A DNA stretch of 64,000 nt from an uncultured Bacteroidia bacterium. Its GTDB lineage: Bacteria; Bacteroidota; Bacteroidia; Bacteroidales; F082. Each line of letters begins with the position of its first letter. The first letter of the stretch is position 1. The stretch lies in the NCBI GenBank assembly GCA_902794155.1, contig CADBGN010000004.1:1-64000 (forward strand). The letters are read 5' to 3'. This document shows positions 26,849 to 35,566 of this stretch, in pieces. The position numbers and the translations under genes were made by a program. The notes below the pieces were generated by a model, which did no database searches, was not told where the DNA came from, and saw nothing but the letters and a program-made list of their open reading frames with translations.

Positions 26849-28576
26849 ATGAAAGTTGCAACATTATTAGGCGAACGTTTCAAGAAGGCACCGGCCGACT
26901 GCGTATTCGATAGTCAGGCGCTGATGGTGCGTGGTGGATATATCAAGTCGGTGGGTACCGGCCTGTTTTCCTTCTTCATGCCAGCCAAGCGCATCGCGAA
27001 GAAGATCGAGAATATCATCCGTGAGGAGATGGACCGCATCGACGGACAGGAAGTCATGTTCCCCGTCGTGATGCCGGGTACGCTGTGGCAAGAGTCAGGG
27101 CGTTACAACAGCATCGGCTCGGAGCTGCTTCGCTTCAAGGATCGTAACGGCATCGACATGGTGCTGGGCATGACCCACGAAGAAGCCGCCGTGCAGCTGG
27201 CCCGCGACGCCGCAAAGAGTTACACGCAGTACCCCTTCATGATCTACCAGATCCAGACCAAGTTCCGCGATGAACCTCGTTCACGCGGTGGCTTGATCCG
27301 TACCCGTGAGTTCACGATGAAGGACGCCTACAGCTTCCACACCTCGCAAGAGGACTTGGAGCAATACTATGCCAAGGCTTACCATGCCTATGACCGTATC
27401 TTCGCCCGTGCTGGCGTGCCGCAGGTCGTGGCCGTCAAGTCCGACTCGGGCATGATGGGTGGCCGCATCTCCCATGAGTTCATGCTGCTCACCGACATTG
27501 GCGAGGACACCATCGTCATCTGCCCCGAATGCGGTTACCGCTCCAACAGCGAAGCCGCCGACTGCATCGTTCACAATGAGGAATACCCCATCGAGCCTTT
27601 GGAAGAGGTCTACACCCCCGAACAGAAGACCATCGAGGATGTGTGCAACTACCTGCACAAGTCGCCTCTGCAGTCGTGCAAGGCCGTGCTCTATCAGCGT
27701 AATATGGATGACTCGCTGGTCATTGTTTTCTTGCGTGGTGACCTTGAGGTGAACGAGACCAAGCTCCGCAACCTGCTTTGCGCTGAGGTACATGCCGCCA
27801 CCGTCACCCCTGAGATGGGTATCTGCCCTGGCTTCATCGGTCCCAAGGGCTTGCCGGAAGGCATCACGGTGGTCTATGATGAGTCGCTGAAGACCTTGAA
27901 CAGCTTCGTGGCGGGTGCCAACAAGGAGAACTACCACTACAAGGGCATGAACATGGCCCGCGACCTCGGTGAGGTGAAGTACGACAGCGTGGCCAAGGCC
28001 ACCGCCGGCGGCATCTGCCCCGTGTGCGGCAAGCACAGCATCACCATCAGCCGCGGTATCGAGGTGGGCAATATCTTCCAACTCGGCACCAAATACACCG
28101 AGTCGATGAACATGCAGTACCTCGACAGCGACAATACGCTGAAATACCCCATCATGGGTTGCTACGGCATCGGCGTGGGTCGTTTGATTGCCTCGGTCTG
28201 CGAGGTGAGCCACGACGACTACGGTCCCATCTGGCCCATCACCATCGCCCCTTGGCAGGTGCAGATTTGTGCCCTGCGCATCGCCGACGAGAATGTGCGC
28301 CGCGTGGCCGACAAGCTCTACGAAGACCTGAAAAAGGCAGGCGTGGAGGTCATCTACGACGACCGCAACATCAGCGCGGGCGTGATGTTCTCCGATGCTG
28401 ACCTGCTCGGTGTGCCGCTGCGCATCGTGGTCAGCCCGAAGACGCTGGAGCGCAACGCCATCGAGTTTGCCAGCCGCGACAAGAGCTTCAAGGCCGACCT
28501 CAATCCCGATAATGTCGTTGCCGAGGTCAAGGACAAGATTGCTGAGATGATTGCGGCATTAACGCCCGAGGATTAA
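26849..28576 (+). CDS. proS: Prolyl-tRNA synthetase
   Basis: A 575-residue class II synthetase of the long bacterial type. Motif 2 region FRDEPRSRGGLIRTREFTMKD, a central insertion (about 240-390) with the YbaK-like proline editing domain (VIVFLRGDLEVNETKLRNLL), and motif 3 GCYGIGVGRLIASV, followed by the anticodon-binding domain (WPITIAPWQVQI). Length and order match bacterial ProS. It is convergent with nrdG and the two share a terminator hairpin at 28618-28654. Confidence 0.97.
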   Translation: MKVATLLGERFKKAPADCVFDSQALMVRGGYIKSVGTGLFSFFMPAKRIAKKIENIIREEMDRIDGQEVMFPVVMPGTLWQESGRYNSIGSELLRFKDRNGIDMVLGMTHEEAAVQLARDAAKSYTQYPFMIYQIQTKFRDEPRSRGGLIRTREFTMKDAYSFHTSQEDLEQYYAKAYHAYDRIFARAGVPQVVAVKSDSGMMGGRISHEFMLLTDIGEDTIVICPECGYRSNSEAADCIVHNEEYPIEPLEEVYTPEQKTIEDVCNYLHKSPLQSCKAVLYQRNMDDSLVIVFLRGDLEVNETKLRNLLCAEVHAATVTPEMGICPGFIGPKGLPEGITVVYDESLKTLNSFVAGANKENYHYKGMNMARDLGEVKYDSVAKATAGGICPVCGKHSITISRGIEVGNIFQLGTKYTESMNMQYLDSDNTLKYPIMGCYGIGVGRLIASVCEVSHDDYGPIWPITIAPWQVQICALRIADENVRRVADKLYEDLKKAGVEVIYDDRNISAGVMFSDADLLGVPLRIVVSPKTLERNAIEFASRDKSFKADLNPDNVVAEVKDKIAEMIAALTPED

Positions 28577-28580
28577 TCAT

Positions 28581-28607
28581 GTAGAGACGTAGCGCGCTAC
28601 GTCTTTA
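28581..28607. repeat. GTAGAGACG palindrome, copy 1
   Basis: GTAGAGACGTAGC followed by GCGCTACGTCTTTAC forms a near-perfect hairpin with AGACGTAGC/GCTACGTCT arms. It lies between the proS stop and the proS/nrdG terminator. Related copies are at 34711-34741, 39138-39165 and 39213-39242. Confidence 0.7.
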
Positions 28608-28617
28608 CGGTAATGAC

Positions 28618-28654
28618 AAAAAAATCCGACAGAATCACTCTGCCGGATTTTTTT
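28618..28654. terminator. Bidirectional terminator between proS and nrdG
   Basis: A-run plus TCCGACAGA, 5-nt loop ATCAC, then TCTGCCGGA plus T-run: a 16-bp stem with one mismatch, T-run on both strands. Its right arm is also coding: it specifies the last five residues and stop codon of nrdG (KNPAE). Confidence 0.85.
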
Positions 28655-29135
28655 CTACCTCAACGACCTTCTTGTTCTTTCGGAACCACTCCGTGATGTC
28701 CTTCACACGGCCGTCGGCTAGGCGTTTCATCATGCGTTGGTTGGTGGTGGCACTGTCCAGAGGCCCGAGCTCGGCCACATATCGACCTACTTTTATGTAG
28801 TCGAAATGGTCGGTCGAAACGTTCTGTGGCAATTCGTTCTTGCCCGAATACCAGGCCACCTTGACGCCATAGTCCTTCTTCACCTGATTAGCCAATTGTG
28901 CGACCGACTCAGGTTCGTTGTCACCGCCCATGAAACACACACAGGTGATGCCCGTCTTATATTGATCCACAAGACGATACAATTCATTGGTATCCAACTG
29001 TTTGCCGCTGTTTTCCCACAAATATTTGCTGTGGCAACCAGGACATTGGTTGGGACAGTTTGTGATATTAATAGCAAGCGTAACCTCTTCCGGAACTTCC
29101 TGGAAGACGATATCAAAATTAGCGTACTTTAACAT
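28635..29135 (-). CDS. nrdG: Anaerobic ribonucleotide reductase activating protein
   Basis: A 166-residue radical SAM activase that installs the glycyl radical on NrdD. The cluster motif is NCPNQCPGC (CxxxCxxC), followed by HSKYLW, and the MGGDNE segment matches the usual GGE(P) region. Start ATG 29135 (MLKYANFD) is chosen; the longer frame to 29261 lies inside nrdD. The gene overlaps the nrdD end by 7 nt. Its C-terminal codons lie within the terminator hairpin at 28618-28654. Confidence 0.93.
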   Translation of the reverse strand: MLKYANFDIVFQEVPEEVTLAINITNCPNQCPGCHSKYLWENSGKQLDTNELYRLVDQYKTGITCVCFMGGDNEPESVAQLANQVKKDYGVKVAWYSGKNELPQNVSTDHFDYIKVGRYVAELGPLDSATTNQRMMKRLADGRVKDITEWFRKNKKVVEVEKNPAE

Positions 29136-31240
29136 CTGTCCATCTCCATTTTTCCATAGTAACGGCGGCCGGCTTCTTCTTGACGCGGCTCGCTGAAATT
29201 GCTGACGCGCTTCAGGTAACCGATGATGCGGGTCAGGTAGTCGATGTTGTGGCTGTGGCACTCAGGGCATTCCTTCAGGTAACGCTTGTCGATGTGGCCG
29301 CAGTCGTTGCAAATCGTGTTCGGGATGTTGAAGGTGAAGTAGTTGCAACCTTCGCGGGCAGCTACGCGCAGCAGCTGGCGGTACTGTTCCTTGGTGAGGT
29401 GTTCCTCCAGGTTGCAGTGCAAGGCCGAGCCACCAGTGAGGTGCTTGATGTACTTCTCGCCGTGGAGACGGAACTTATCCAACACGTTGGTGTTGGGGTC
29501 TTCCACGATGTAGAAATAGCTGTTGTAGCAGTCGCGGTGCACCTCGTAGCCGTCCTCTTTGTCCCACTTGGCGTGCTTCACACCCACATTCTCGGCAGGG
29601 ATCATCTCGCAGTTGAACATCAGGCCGTCCTGCTTCGAGTAGTACTTCTTGTTGTAACGCTCGATGAGGCCTAACACATCCTGCACGAACTTTTCGTAGT
29701 CCGGGTTGTCGGAGATCTTGATCTTCAGGAATTCGGCGGCTTCCACGAGGCCGTTCACGCCGATGGTAAGGTATTGGCGACCCAAGTTGATGTATCCGGC
29801 ATCGAACAACGGCAACATACCTTTGCTTTGCAGGTCCTTCAGGTTCTCGTTGTAGCAAATCTGCACCTTGTGGCAGAGGTCGACAATCTCCTCAAGGAAA
29901 GTCAGGTAGTGCATGTTATTGCGTGCGGCATACTGGATGCAGCGGTTGAGGTTGATGGTCAGTACGCTCTTGGAGCCTGTGCTGACGCCACCGGCGCCGA
30001 GGGTGTAGCTGAAGCCATTGTCTTGGATCTCGTTGCGCAGGCGGCAGCACGACGACAGCGAGTCGGCGTTGTCGCTGAGGTAGGTGAAGAAGGAGTGTCC
30101 TTCGGCGTACATCTCGGCGGTGAAGTCACCCCATTCCTGGTCGATGACGTCGCCATCTTTCGAGAGCAACGCCATCGTCTCCACCGGGAAGGTGAGCACG
30201 CTTCTCAGACGCTCGGCGTTAAACCACTTCATGAAACGTTTCTGGAGCCAGCTCAACGACTCCCAATCGGGCTGTGAGCCATCAGGGAAGTAGAAATTGC
30301 CGAACAACGACTCGAAATAATACTTGTCGTAGTAGGCGATGTTCCAGAATACCGACTGGTAATTCCTAGCACCTGCAGGTTGGTTCAAGGAATACACGAT
30401 TTGCTGGAAGCAGTCGGTGATGACCTTGTCGATAGTGCGCGGTTTGAGCGAATGGTCGACGATTTCGTCGGCGCGCTTGTAGTAGTCCTTGCCATAGTCA
30501 AGACCGATGAAGTAGTTCATGTACATCAGGAACTCCGGCGTGGCGCAGGCACCCGACAATTGCGAGGAGACCATGAACACCATATTAATAAAACCACCGC
30601 AGAACGAGCGCAACTTGGTGGGGGCGGTGCTATTGCCGCCGATCGAAGCCGTGCCTTCGTTGAGCCATGGATACATGGTGATGGAGGCGCAGTAGTTGGC
30701 CAAACTGGTCTCGTCGTTTTTGTAGATGAAGTGGTTGTTGAGCAAATAGAGGTAGCGGTCAGCAAGTTCCTTGCCGTATACCGACTTGATGCGGTCCGTC
30801 AGCAGGCGGCGGTTGATGCGGATGAAGCTCGACTTAGGCAGCTCACCAATCAATGTGGCGATGTTCTTCTTCTCCACATTGGCGTTGGCGTCGTACTTCG
30901 AGCCAGTGGCGGCGTTCGAGGCATTGACGTAGTTGCTCAAAAAGTCGATTTTTTCGCGGATTTCGCGATCTTCGGTGTGCTTCTGGCGGTACAGGATGTA
31001 GTTTTTGGCCACAGTGTAGTACTGTTCCGCCATCAAGGCCGTCTCCACTTGGTTTTGGATTTCCTCCACGGTGATGCCGTTGGTCACGCGGACACGGCTC
31101 AAGATCCCATTGAGGTCCTCGTCGGTGGCATAAAAGCCAGATGCTAGAAAGGCTTTACTGATGGCTACTTTGATCTTGTCAAGGGAGAAGGCTTCCTGCT
31201 TGCCGTCCCTTTTGGTAATGTACAATCCTCCGTTGCTCAT
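29129..31240 (-). CDS. nrdD: Anaerobic (class III) ribonucleoside-triphosphate reductase
   Basis: A 703-residue oxygen-sensitive enzyme that reduces ribonucleotides to deoxyribonucleotides. N-terminal ATP cone about 5-95 (ITKRDGKQEAFSLDKIKVAI), glycyl-radical reductase core, C-terminal zinc site CNDCGHIDK...CPECHSH and the glycyl-radical loop TRIIGYLKR near the end. It is co-transcribed with nrdG. A cobalamin riboswitch at 31351-31510 lies in its 5' leader, about 110 nt before the ATG, so it should be switched off when B12 is plentiful. That makes sense if the genome also encodes a B12-dependent class II reductase, which is not in this window. Confidence 0.96.
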   Translation of the reverse strand: MSNGGLYITKRDGKQEAFSLDKIKVAISKAFLASGFYATDEDLNGILSRVRVTNGITVEEIQNQVETALMAEQYYTVAKNYILYRQKHTEDREIREKIDFLSNYVNASNAATGSKYDANANVEKKNIATLIGELPKSSFIRINRRLLTDRIKSVYGKELADRYLYLLNNHFIYKNDETSLANYCASITMYPWLNEGTASIGGNSTAPTKLRSFCGGFINMVFMVSSQLSGACATPEFLMYMNYFIGLDYGKDYYKRADEIVDHSLKPRTIDKVITDCFQQIVYSLNQPAGARNYQSVFWNIAYYDKYYFESLFGNFYFPDGSQPDWESLSWLQKRFMKWFNAERLRSVLTFPVETMALLSKDGDVIDQEWGDFTAEMYAEGHSFFTYLSDNADSLSSCCRLRNEIQDNGFSYTLGAGGVSTGSKSVLTINLNRCIQYAARNNMHYLTFLEEIVDLCHKVQICYNENLKDLQSKGMLPLFDAGYINLGRQYLTIGVNGLVEAAEFLKIKISDNPDYEKFVQDVLGLIERYNKKYYSKQDGLMFNCEMIPAENVGVKHAKWDKEDGYEVHRDCYNSYFYIVEDPNTNVLDKFRLHGEKYIKHLTGGSALHCNLEEHLTKEQYRQLLRVAAREGCNYFTFNIPNTICNDCGHIDKRYLKECPECHSHNIDYLTRIIGYLKRVSNFSEPRQEEAGRRYYGKMEMDRC

Positions 31241-31350
31241 ATAATGTGCTCGTTTTCAAATTATTGCGTTAAAAAACGCAGAATATGACTCTTTTTCGTA
31301 TTGTCTGCACACTTCCCTTACTTCCCGAGGGCCATAGTGCTCATTAATCA

Positions 31351-31510
31351 CAAGGCAGGTCTTCTGACTCGCTCCCGCTCAAACTGCCTTCCCGTCGAGG
31401 TCATCCCACGACAGTGGCGGGGGTTGTTCGGCGTTATCTGAAGCTCACAGCTACGGGCATAGTCCCTGATTTTCACGGGGTTCCCTATTAATCTCCTCCG
31501 AAGAACCTTG
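31351..31510 (-). ncRNA. Cobalamin (B12) riboswitch upstream of nrdDG
   Basis: On the reverse strand the order of conserved blocks is AATAGGGAACC, GTGAAAATC, GCCCGTAGCTGTGA, CCACTGTCGTGGGATGA, GGGAAGGC and the B12 box GAGTCAGAAGACCTGCC (31354-31370). P1 closes between CAAGG at the 5' end and CCTTG at the 3' end. A promoter sits immediately upstream (31516-31548). Between the aptamer and the nrdD ATG there are about 110 nt, with a TGCGTT/AACGCA hairpin that could be part of the expression platform. Confidence 0.92.
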
Positions 31511-31515
31511 TTTTG

Positions 31516-31548
31516 CAAAGGTAGAGTATTTTGATATTTCCCTACAAA
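31516..31548 (-). promoter_or_regulatory. nrdDG promoter: -7 TACCTTTG and -33 TTTG
   Basis: Reverse-strand TACCTTTG at 31516-31523 and TTTG at 31545-31548 with a 21-nt spacer. Transcription would begin at the 5' edge of the cobalamin riboswitch. Confidence 0.75.
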
Positions 31549-31606
31549 TAAAATCTTGATTATTTTTTCAACAAAATTATCAACAGGGTTAATTGTGTGA
31601 TTTCAT

Positions 31607-31614
31607 TATCTTTG
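31607..31614 (+). promoter_or_regulatory. -7 box (TATCTTTG) for rnr
   Basis: TAnnTTTG box followed by CAGCG, 31 nt before the rnr ATG and divergent from the nrdDG promoter. Confidence 0.65.
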
Positions 31615-31645
31615 CAGCGAAAATTTAAATTGAATCGAAATTAAT

Positions 31646-33853
31646 ATGCCAAAAAAGAAAAAAATCGAAAATAAACTCAGCACTTTCACGAGTGTGATTT
31701 TGGGCATTTTTGCCGACCAACCTTTCCGCCCGAAAAACTATAAACAGGTCTGCAAAATCATGGGTATCAAGGACCAGGCAGGGAAGGATGTGGTGTATAA
31801 CTTGCTCATTGACCTAAAAAACAAAGGTTTGCTGCAAGAGGTGCGCCCCTACAGCTATGTGATGGGTCCCGAGGGCATGGCGCAGTTCGGGCCCAAGACG
31901 AAGTATGTGGAGGGTACGGTGGAGATGAAGTCGACAGGCAAGGCTTACGTAGTGCGTGACGACGGCGAAGGTGAGGACATCTTCATCGCTGCTCAGGACA
32001 CTTACAAGGCGTTGCATGGCGACCGCGTGCGCGTGGCCATGTTTCCCAAACGTAACAACAGCAAGCCCGAAGGCGAGATAGTGGAGGTGCTCGAACGCAA
32101 ACATACTGAATTTGTTGGTGTGTTGAGTATCACGCATGGCTATGTCTTCGTTCGTCCCGATGTGGACTGGATGCCTGTGGATATCTTCATCCCGCGTGGC
32201 GACCTCAATGGTGCCAAAGATGGACAGAAGGTCATTGTCCACCTCACTGACTGGCCCGATGGCTCAGGCAACCCCTTCGGCGAAATTGTCCGTGTGCTCG
32301 GCAAGCCTGGCGAGAATGACGTGGAGATGGAATCCATCTTGGCGGCTCATGACTATCCCATAGAGTTCCCGGAGGACGTGGAGCGTGAAGCCGCCCAGAT
32401 TCCTGTCAAAATCAGTGCAGCCGAAATCAAGAAACGCCGTGACTTCCGCAAGACCTTCACCATCACCATCGACCCAGCCGATGCCAAAGACTTCGATGAC
32501 GCCATCAGCCTGCAGAAGATGAGCAACGGCCATTGGGAGGTGGGCGTCCACATCGCCGACGTGTCGCACTACGTGCGGAAAGGCTCCGCCATCGACAAGG
32601 AAGCCCTCAACCGTGGCACTAGCGTATATCTCGTTGATCGCACCATCCCCATGTTGCCCGAGAAGCTCTGCAACAACGTCTGCTCACTCCGTCCCGACGA
32701 GGAGAAGCTGACTTTCAGCGTGGTCTTCGAGATGGACGATGATGCCAAGATTTATGATAAATGGATTGGCAAAACCATCATCAAGTCGTGCCGTAGATAT
32801 ACCTATGAAGAGGTGCAGACCATGATTGAAGGCGGAGAAGGTGATTACAAGAACGAGATTTTGTCTTTCAATAGTTTAGCGACCAAGCTGCGCGAGAAAC
32901 GCATGGAGGCAGGCAGCATCAACTTCCACTCGGAAGAGGTTCGTTTCATCCTTGACGAGAACAAGAAACCTATTGACACCTACGTGCGTGTGCAGAATGA
33001 GTCGCATGAATTAATCGAGGACTTCATGCTGTTGGCCAACCGCACCGTCGCTGAGACCTTCGGCAAGCCGGAAAGCAAATGGCACAACGACACGTTTGTC
33101 TACCGCGTTCATGATGAGCCTAACCCAGAGAAACTGAACAAGTTCATGCTGCTCATCTCGCGTTTGGGCTATTCGATGAATCTCAGCAACCGCACGACCT
33201 TGGTGAATTCCTACAACAAACTCTTCGAGGATGTGGAGGGCAAGGGCGAGAAGAACCTCATCCAGACCGTCGCCCTGCGCACTATGGCCAAGGCCGTCTA
33301 CAGCACTGAGAACATCGGTCACTATGGCTTGGCTTTCGACTACTACACCCACTTCACCTCGCCTATCCGCCGCTATCCCGACCTGATGGTGCACCGATTG
33401 ATAGAAAGGTATCTCATTGAGGGTCAAGGTTCGGTCAACAAGAAGGAATACGAGGAGATGTGTGAACATGCCAGCGAGATGGAGAAACAAGCCGAGGAAA
33501 TGGAGCGTCAGAGTATCAAATACAAACAAGCTGAATATCTGCAAGATAAGATTGGACAAGTGTTTGAAGGATTGGTTTCAGGCGTCAGCAAATGGGGTCT
33601 TTTCGTGGAACTGAAAGGCAACAAATGTGAGGGTCTGGTGCGCTATGAGGACCTCCCTGGCGACTACTATTACCTTGACGACGACAATTTCCGCGTCATT
33701 GGACAAGACACGGGGCGCATCATCCAACTGGGCGACGAAGTACGTATCCGCGTGAAAGCCGTCGATCTCTTCAAGCACAAGATGGACTTCGAGATGCTGG
33801 CTGATACATTGCCATCTGTAAGGAAGCCAAAGCAGAAAAAACGCTTATATTGA
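31646..33853 (+). CDS. rnr: Ribonuclease R
   Basis: A 735-residue 3'-5' exoribonuclease that degrades structured RNA. Order: N-terminal winged-helix-like domain (FRPKNYKQVCKIMG), two cold-shock-like OB domains (about 85-235), the RNB catalytic domain with the metal-binding acidic motif DPADAKDFDDAIS (about 272-284), YTHFTSPIRRYPDLMVHR, a C-terminal S1 domain (about 640-715, FEGLVSGVSKWGLFVEL) and a short basic tail. Length is typical for Bacteroidota. It is transcribed divergently from nrdDG. Confidence 0.95.
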   Translation: MPKKKKIENKLSTFTSVILGIFADQPFRPKNYKQVCKIMGIKDQAGKDVVYNLLIDLKNKGLLQEVRPYSYVMGPEGMAQFGPKTKYVEGTVEMKSTGKAYVVRDDGEGEDIFIAAQDTYKALHGDRVRVAMFPKRNNSKPEGEIVEVLERKHTEFVGVLSITHGYVFVRPDVDWMPVDIFIPRGDLNGAKDGQKVIVHLTDWPDGSGNPFGEIVRVLGKPGENDVEMESILAAHDYPIEFPEDVEREAAQIPVKISAAEIKKRRDFRKTFTITIDPADAKDFDDAISLQKMSNGHWEVGVHIADVSHYVRKGSAIDKEALNRGTSVYLVDRTIPMLPEKLCNNVCSLRPDEEKLTFSVVFEMDDDAKIYDKWIGKTIIKSCRRYTYEEVQTMIEGGEGDYKNEILSFNSLATKLREKRMEAGSINFHSEEVRFILDENKKPIDTYVRVQNESHELIEDFMLLANRTVAETFGKPESKWHNDTFVYRVHDEPNPEKLNKFMLLISRLGYSMNLSNRTTLVNSYNKLFEDVEGKGEKNLIQTVALRTMAKAVYSTENIGHYGLAFDYYTHFTSPIRRYPDLMVHRLIERYLIEGQGSVNKKEYEEMCEHASEMEKQAEEMERQSIKYKQAEYLQDKIGQVFEGLVSGVSKWGLFVELKGNKCEGLVRYEDLPGDYYYLDDDNFRVIGQDTGRIIQLGDEVRIRVKAVDLFKHKMDFEMLADTLPSVRKPKQKKRLY

Positions 33854-33863
33854 GAAAATTATG

Positions 33864-33871
33864 TAATTTTG
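33864..33871 (+). promoter_or_regulatory. -7 box (TAATTTTG) for the first BACON lipoprotein
   Basis: TAnnTTTG box 19 nt before ATG 33891, giving a very short leader. It starts the three-gene unit 33891-36975. Confidence 0.6.
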
Positions 33872-33890
33872 CACTTTAAATCTAACCGAA

Positions 33891-34703
33891 ATGAAAAAGC
33901 ATATTCATCTTTTGGCCGTGGCAGCCTTACTGCTCATTGCTGCCTCCGCGTTAACGGGCTGTGTAAAAACCTACAAAATACAAGTCCCCACCAACAACCT
34001 TTGGTTTGGCTTGGATGCTGGTTCACAGACTCTTGACTTTACTGCCAACTGCGAATGGACCATCACCAGGAATGACAATGCAGATTGGTACACCATTAGT
34101 ACAATGAGTGGAAAAAACGACGGATCGCTTACCATCACTGTCGAAGCCTTGGAAGATGGTGATTTTCGTGGTTCTTCTTTTGTCATCAATTCGCCTGGCG
34201 GACACGTATATCGCACGGTCTTCGTCTCGCAAAACAAGTTAGATTTTGACGGTCTTTATAATAAGGTGTTTGGGGTGTCAAGTAGAGAGACTTGGAACAC
34301 AGACTATATGGATCAGATGATTGAGGATTCATATAAGCATAAGATATATGATCCATACGACACGGCTACGGGTTATACCATGTATTTCCTTGCTGACGGA
34401 ACAGGGGTGCAGATGGACCATCATAAAGATACGGCAGCATATTATGCCTTTAGGTACGAGTATGATCCCATCAACCAAATCCTACATATTGAGTTTGAAA
34501 CGGTCAACGATGCGCCTGAAAACTATGCCCCACAGGTGCTGACGGCCAGCGACTCGTTGTTCCGTTTCATCCACGAATATAAGGATCACTGGTGGGAGCG
34601 TGCCGACATGCGCAAGATAGGTACAATCAATCCAAATGCCAAGGCTATTCTTAAGCACAAGGCCATTAAACGCAAGGGTGGTGAACCCATTTTCCAATTC
34701 TGA
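33891..34703 (+). CDS. BACON-like lipoprotein (tandem paralogue 1)
   Basis: A 270-residue lipoprotein with signal peptide and lipobox ending at Cys24 (SALTGC). Residues about 30-115 look like a BACON-type beta-sandwich, with the telltale NCEWTITRNDNADWYTIS and GGHVYRTVFVSQNK at the end of the fold; BACON domains often bind carbohydrate or mucin. Residues about 116-270 form a second domain of unknown type. The next gene is a close paralogue over the whole length. The duplicated pair is followed by a polytopic membrane protein. I cannot name the substrate. Confidence 0.78.
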   Translation: MKKHIHLLAVAALLLIAASALTGCVKTYKIQVPTNNLWFGLDAGSQTLDFTANCEWTITRNDNADWYTISTMSGKNDGSLTITVEALEDGDFRGSSFVINSPGGHVYRTVFVSQNKLDFDGLYNKVFGVSSRETWNTDYMDQMIEDSYKHKIYDPYDTATGYTMYFLADGTGVQMDHHKDTAAYYAFRYEYDPINQILHIEFETVNDAPENYAPQVLTASDSLFRFIHEYKDHWWERADMRKIGTINPNAKAILKHKAIKRKGGEPIFQF

Positions 34704-34710
34704 TGATTTG

Positions 34711-34741
34711 TTGTAGAGACGGTGTCACACCGTCTCTACAA
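34711..34741. repeat. GTAGAGACG palindrome, copy 2
   Basis: TTGTAGAGACGGTG (34711-34724) and its exact complement (34728-34741) around TCA: a perfect 14-bp hairpin between the two paralogous lipoprotein genes. It could limit transcript flow between them. Confidence 0.8.
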
Positions 34742-34759
34742 TTATACTCCCATCACCCT

Positions 34760-35566
34760 ATGAAAACAAACAAAAAATACCTCATTTTAACAATCATGGC
34801 CTTGTTAGGCCTTGCAAGTTGCGTCAAAGACTATACCATCTTGGTGTCATCTCAAGACCTGCGTTTTGGGTTGCAATCTGAGAGCCAAACCATTACCCTA
34901 ACTGCCAACTGCAAATGGACCATCACCAAAAACGATGATGCCGACTGGTATACCATTTCGCCTATGTCGGGTAGGGCCAAAGACAGCATCATTACCGTTA
35001 CGGTAAGCGATTACAGCGATGGTGACTTCCGCGGTTCCTCCTTTGTCATCAATTCGCCTGGCGGGCACGTACACCGCACGGTCTTCGTCTCGCAAAACAA
35101 ACTGGATTTTTATGGTATTGTGAACAAGGTGTTTGGCGTGATGAAGCGTGAAACGTGGGCCACGGATTATGCCGGTCAAATCATCGAAGATGAATACAAA
35201 ATGAAGGAGTATAACCCGTATGATACCACAAAGGGATACCTCATGTATTTCTATGAGGACAGCATCGGCTGGCAGCGTGACCACCACACTGACACGGTGG
35301 CTTGGTGGCCGTTCAAGTATTCATTTGATCTTGACAGTCTCATACTTCATATTGATTTTGAGACCATTGATGGTGCCCCTGAGAGCTATGCTCCTAATGT
35401 GCTGACAGCCAGCGACTCGCTTTATAGGTTTATTCATGAATATAGGCCTCACATGTGGGAACGCGTTGATATGCGTAAAATTGGTACCATTATTCCAGGC
35501 AAGGAAATCTTACTACAACCTCAAGTCAGCAAACGTAAAGGAGGAGAATCGATCTTTTTGGATTAA
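34760..35566 (+). CDS. BACON-like lipoprotein (tandem paralogue 2)
   Basis: A 268-residue lipoprotein with lipobox Cys21 (LLGLASC). It repeats the layout of its upstream neighbour: NCKWTITKNDDADWYTIS, GGHVHRTVFVSQNK, then FGVMKRETWATDYAGQIIEDEYK and the ending KRKGGESIF. Similarity spans both domains, so the pair arose by whole-gene duplication. The open frame reaches back to 34703, but that extension is encoded by the GTAGAGACG palindrome; ATG 34760 gives the proper signal peptide. The stop overlaps the next start (TAATG). Confidence 0.8.
   Translation: MKTNKKYLILTIMALLGLASCVKDYTILVSSQDLRFGLQSESQTITLTANCKWTITKNDDADWYTISPMSGRAKDSIITVTVSDYSDGDFRGSSFVINSPGGHVHRTVFVSQNKLDFYGIVNKVFGVMKRETWATDYAGQIIEDEYKMKEYNPYDTTKGYLMYFYEDSIGWQRDHHTDTVAWWPFKYSFDLDSLILHIDFETIDGAPESYAPNVLTASDSLYRFIHEYRPHMWERVDMRKIGTIIPGKEILLQPQVSKRKGGESIFLD

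Noticed and set aside
27281..28213. 310-codon reverse-strand frame inside proS
   Set aside because: Antisense shadow of a universally conserved gene; no recognisable protein.
28581..28607. Separate proS terminator
   Set aside because: Near-perfect hairpin but not followed by a T-run; the real terminator is the adjacent 28618-28654 hairpin.
30380..31147. 255-codon forward frame inside nrdD
   Set aside because: Shadow of nrdD on the other strand; low-complexity Val/Ala/Asp composition and no start signal.
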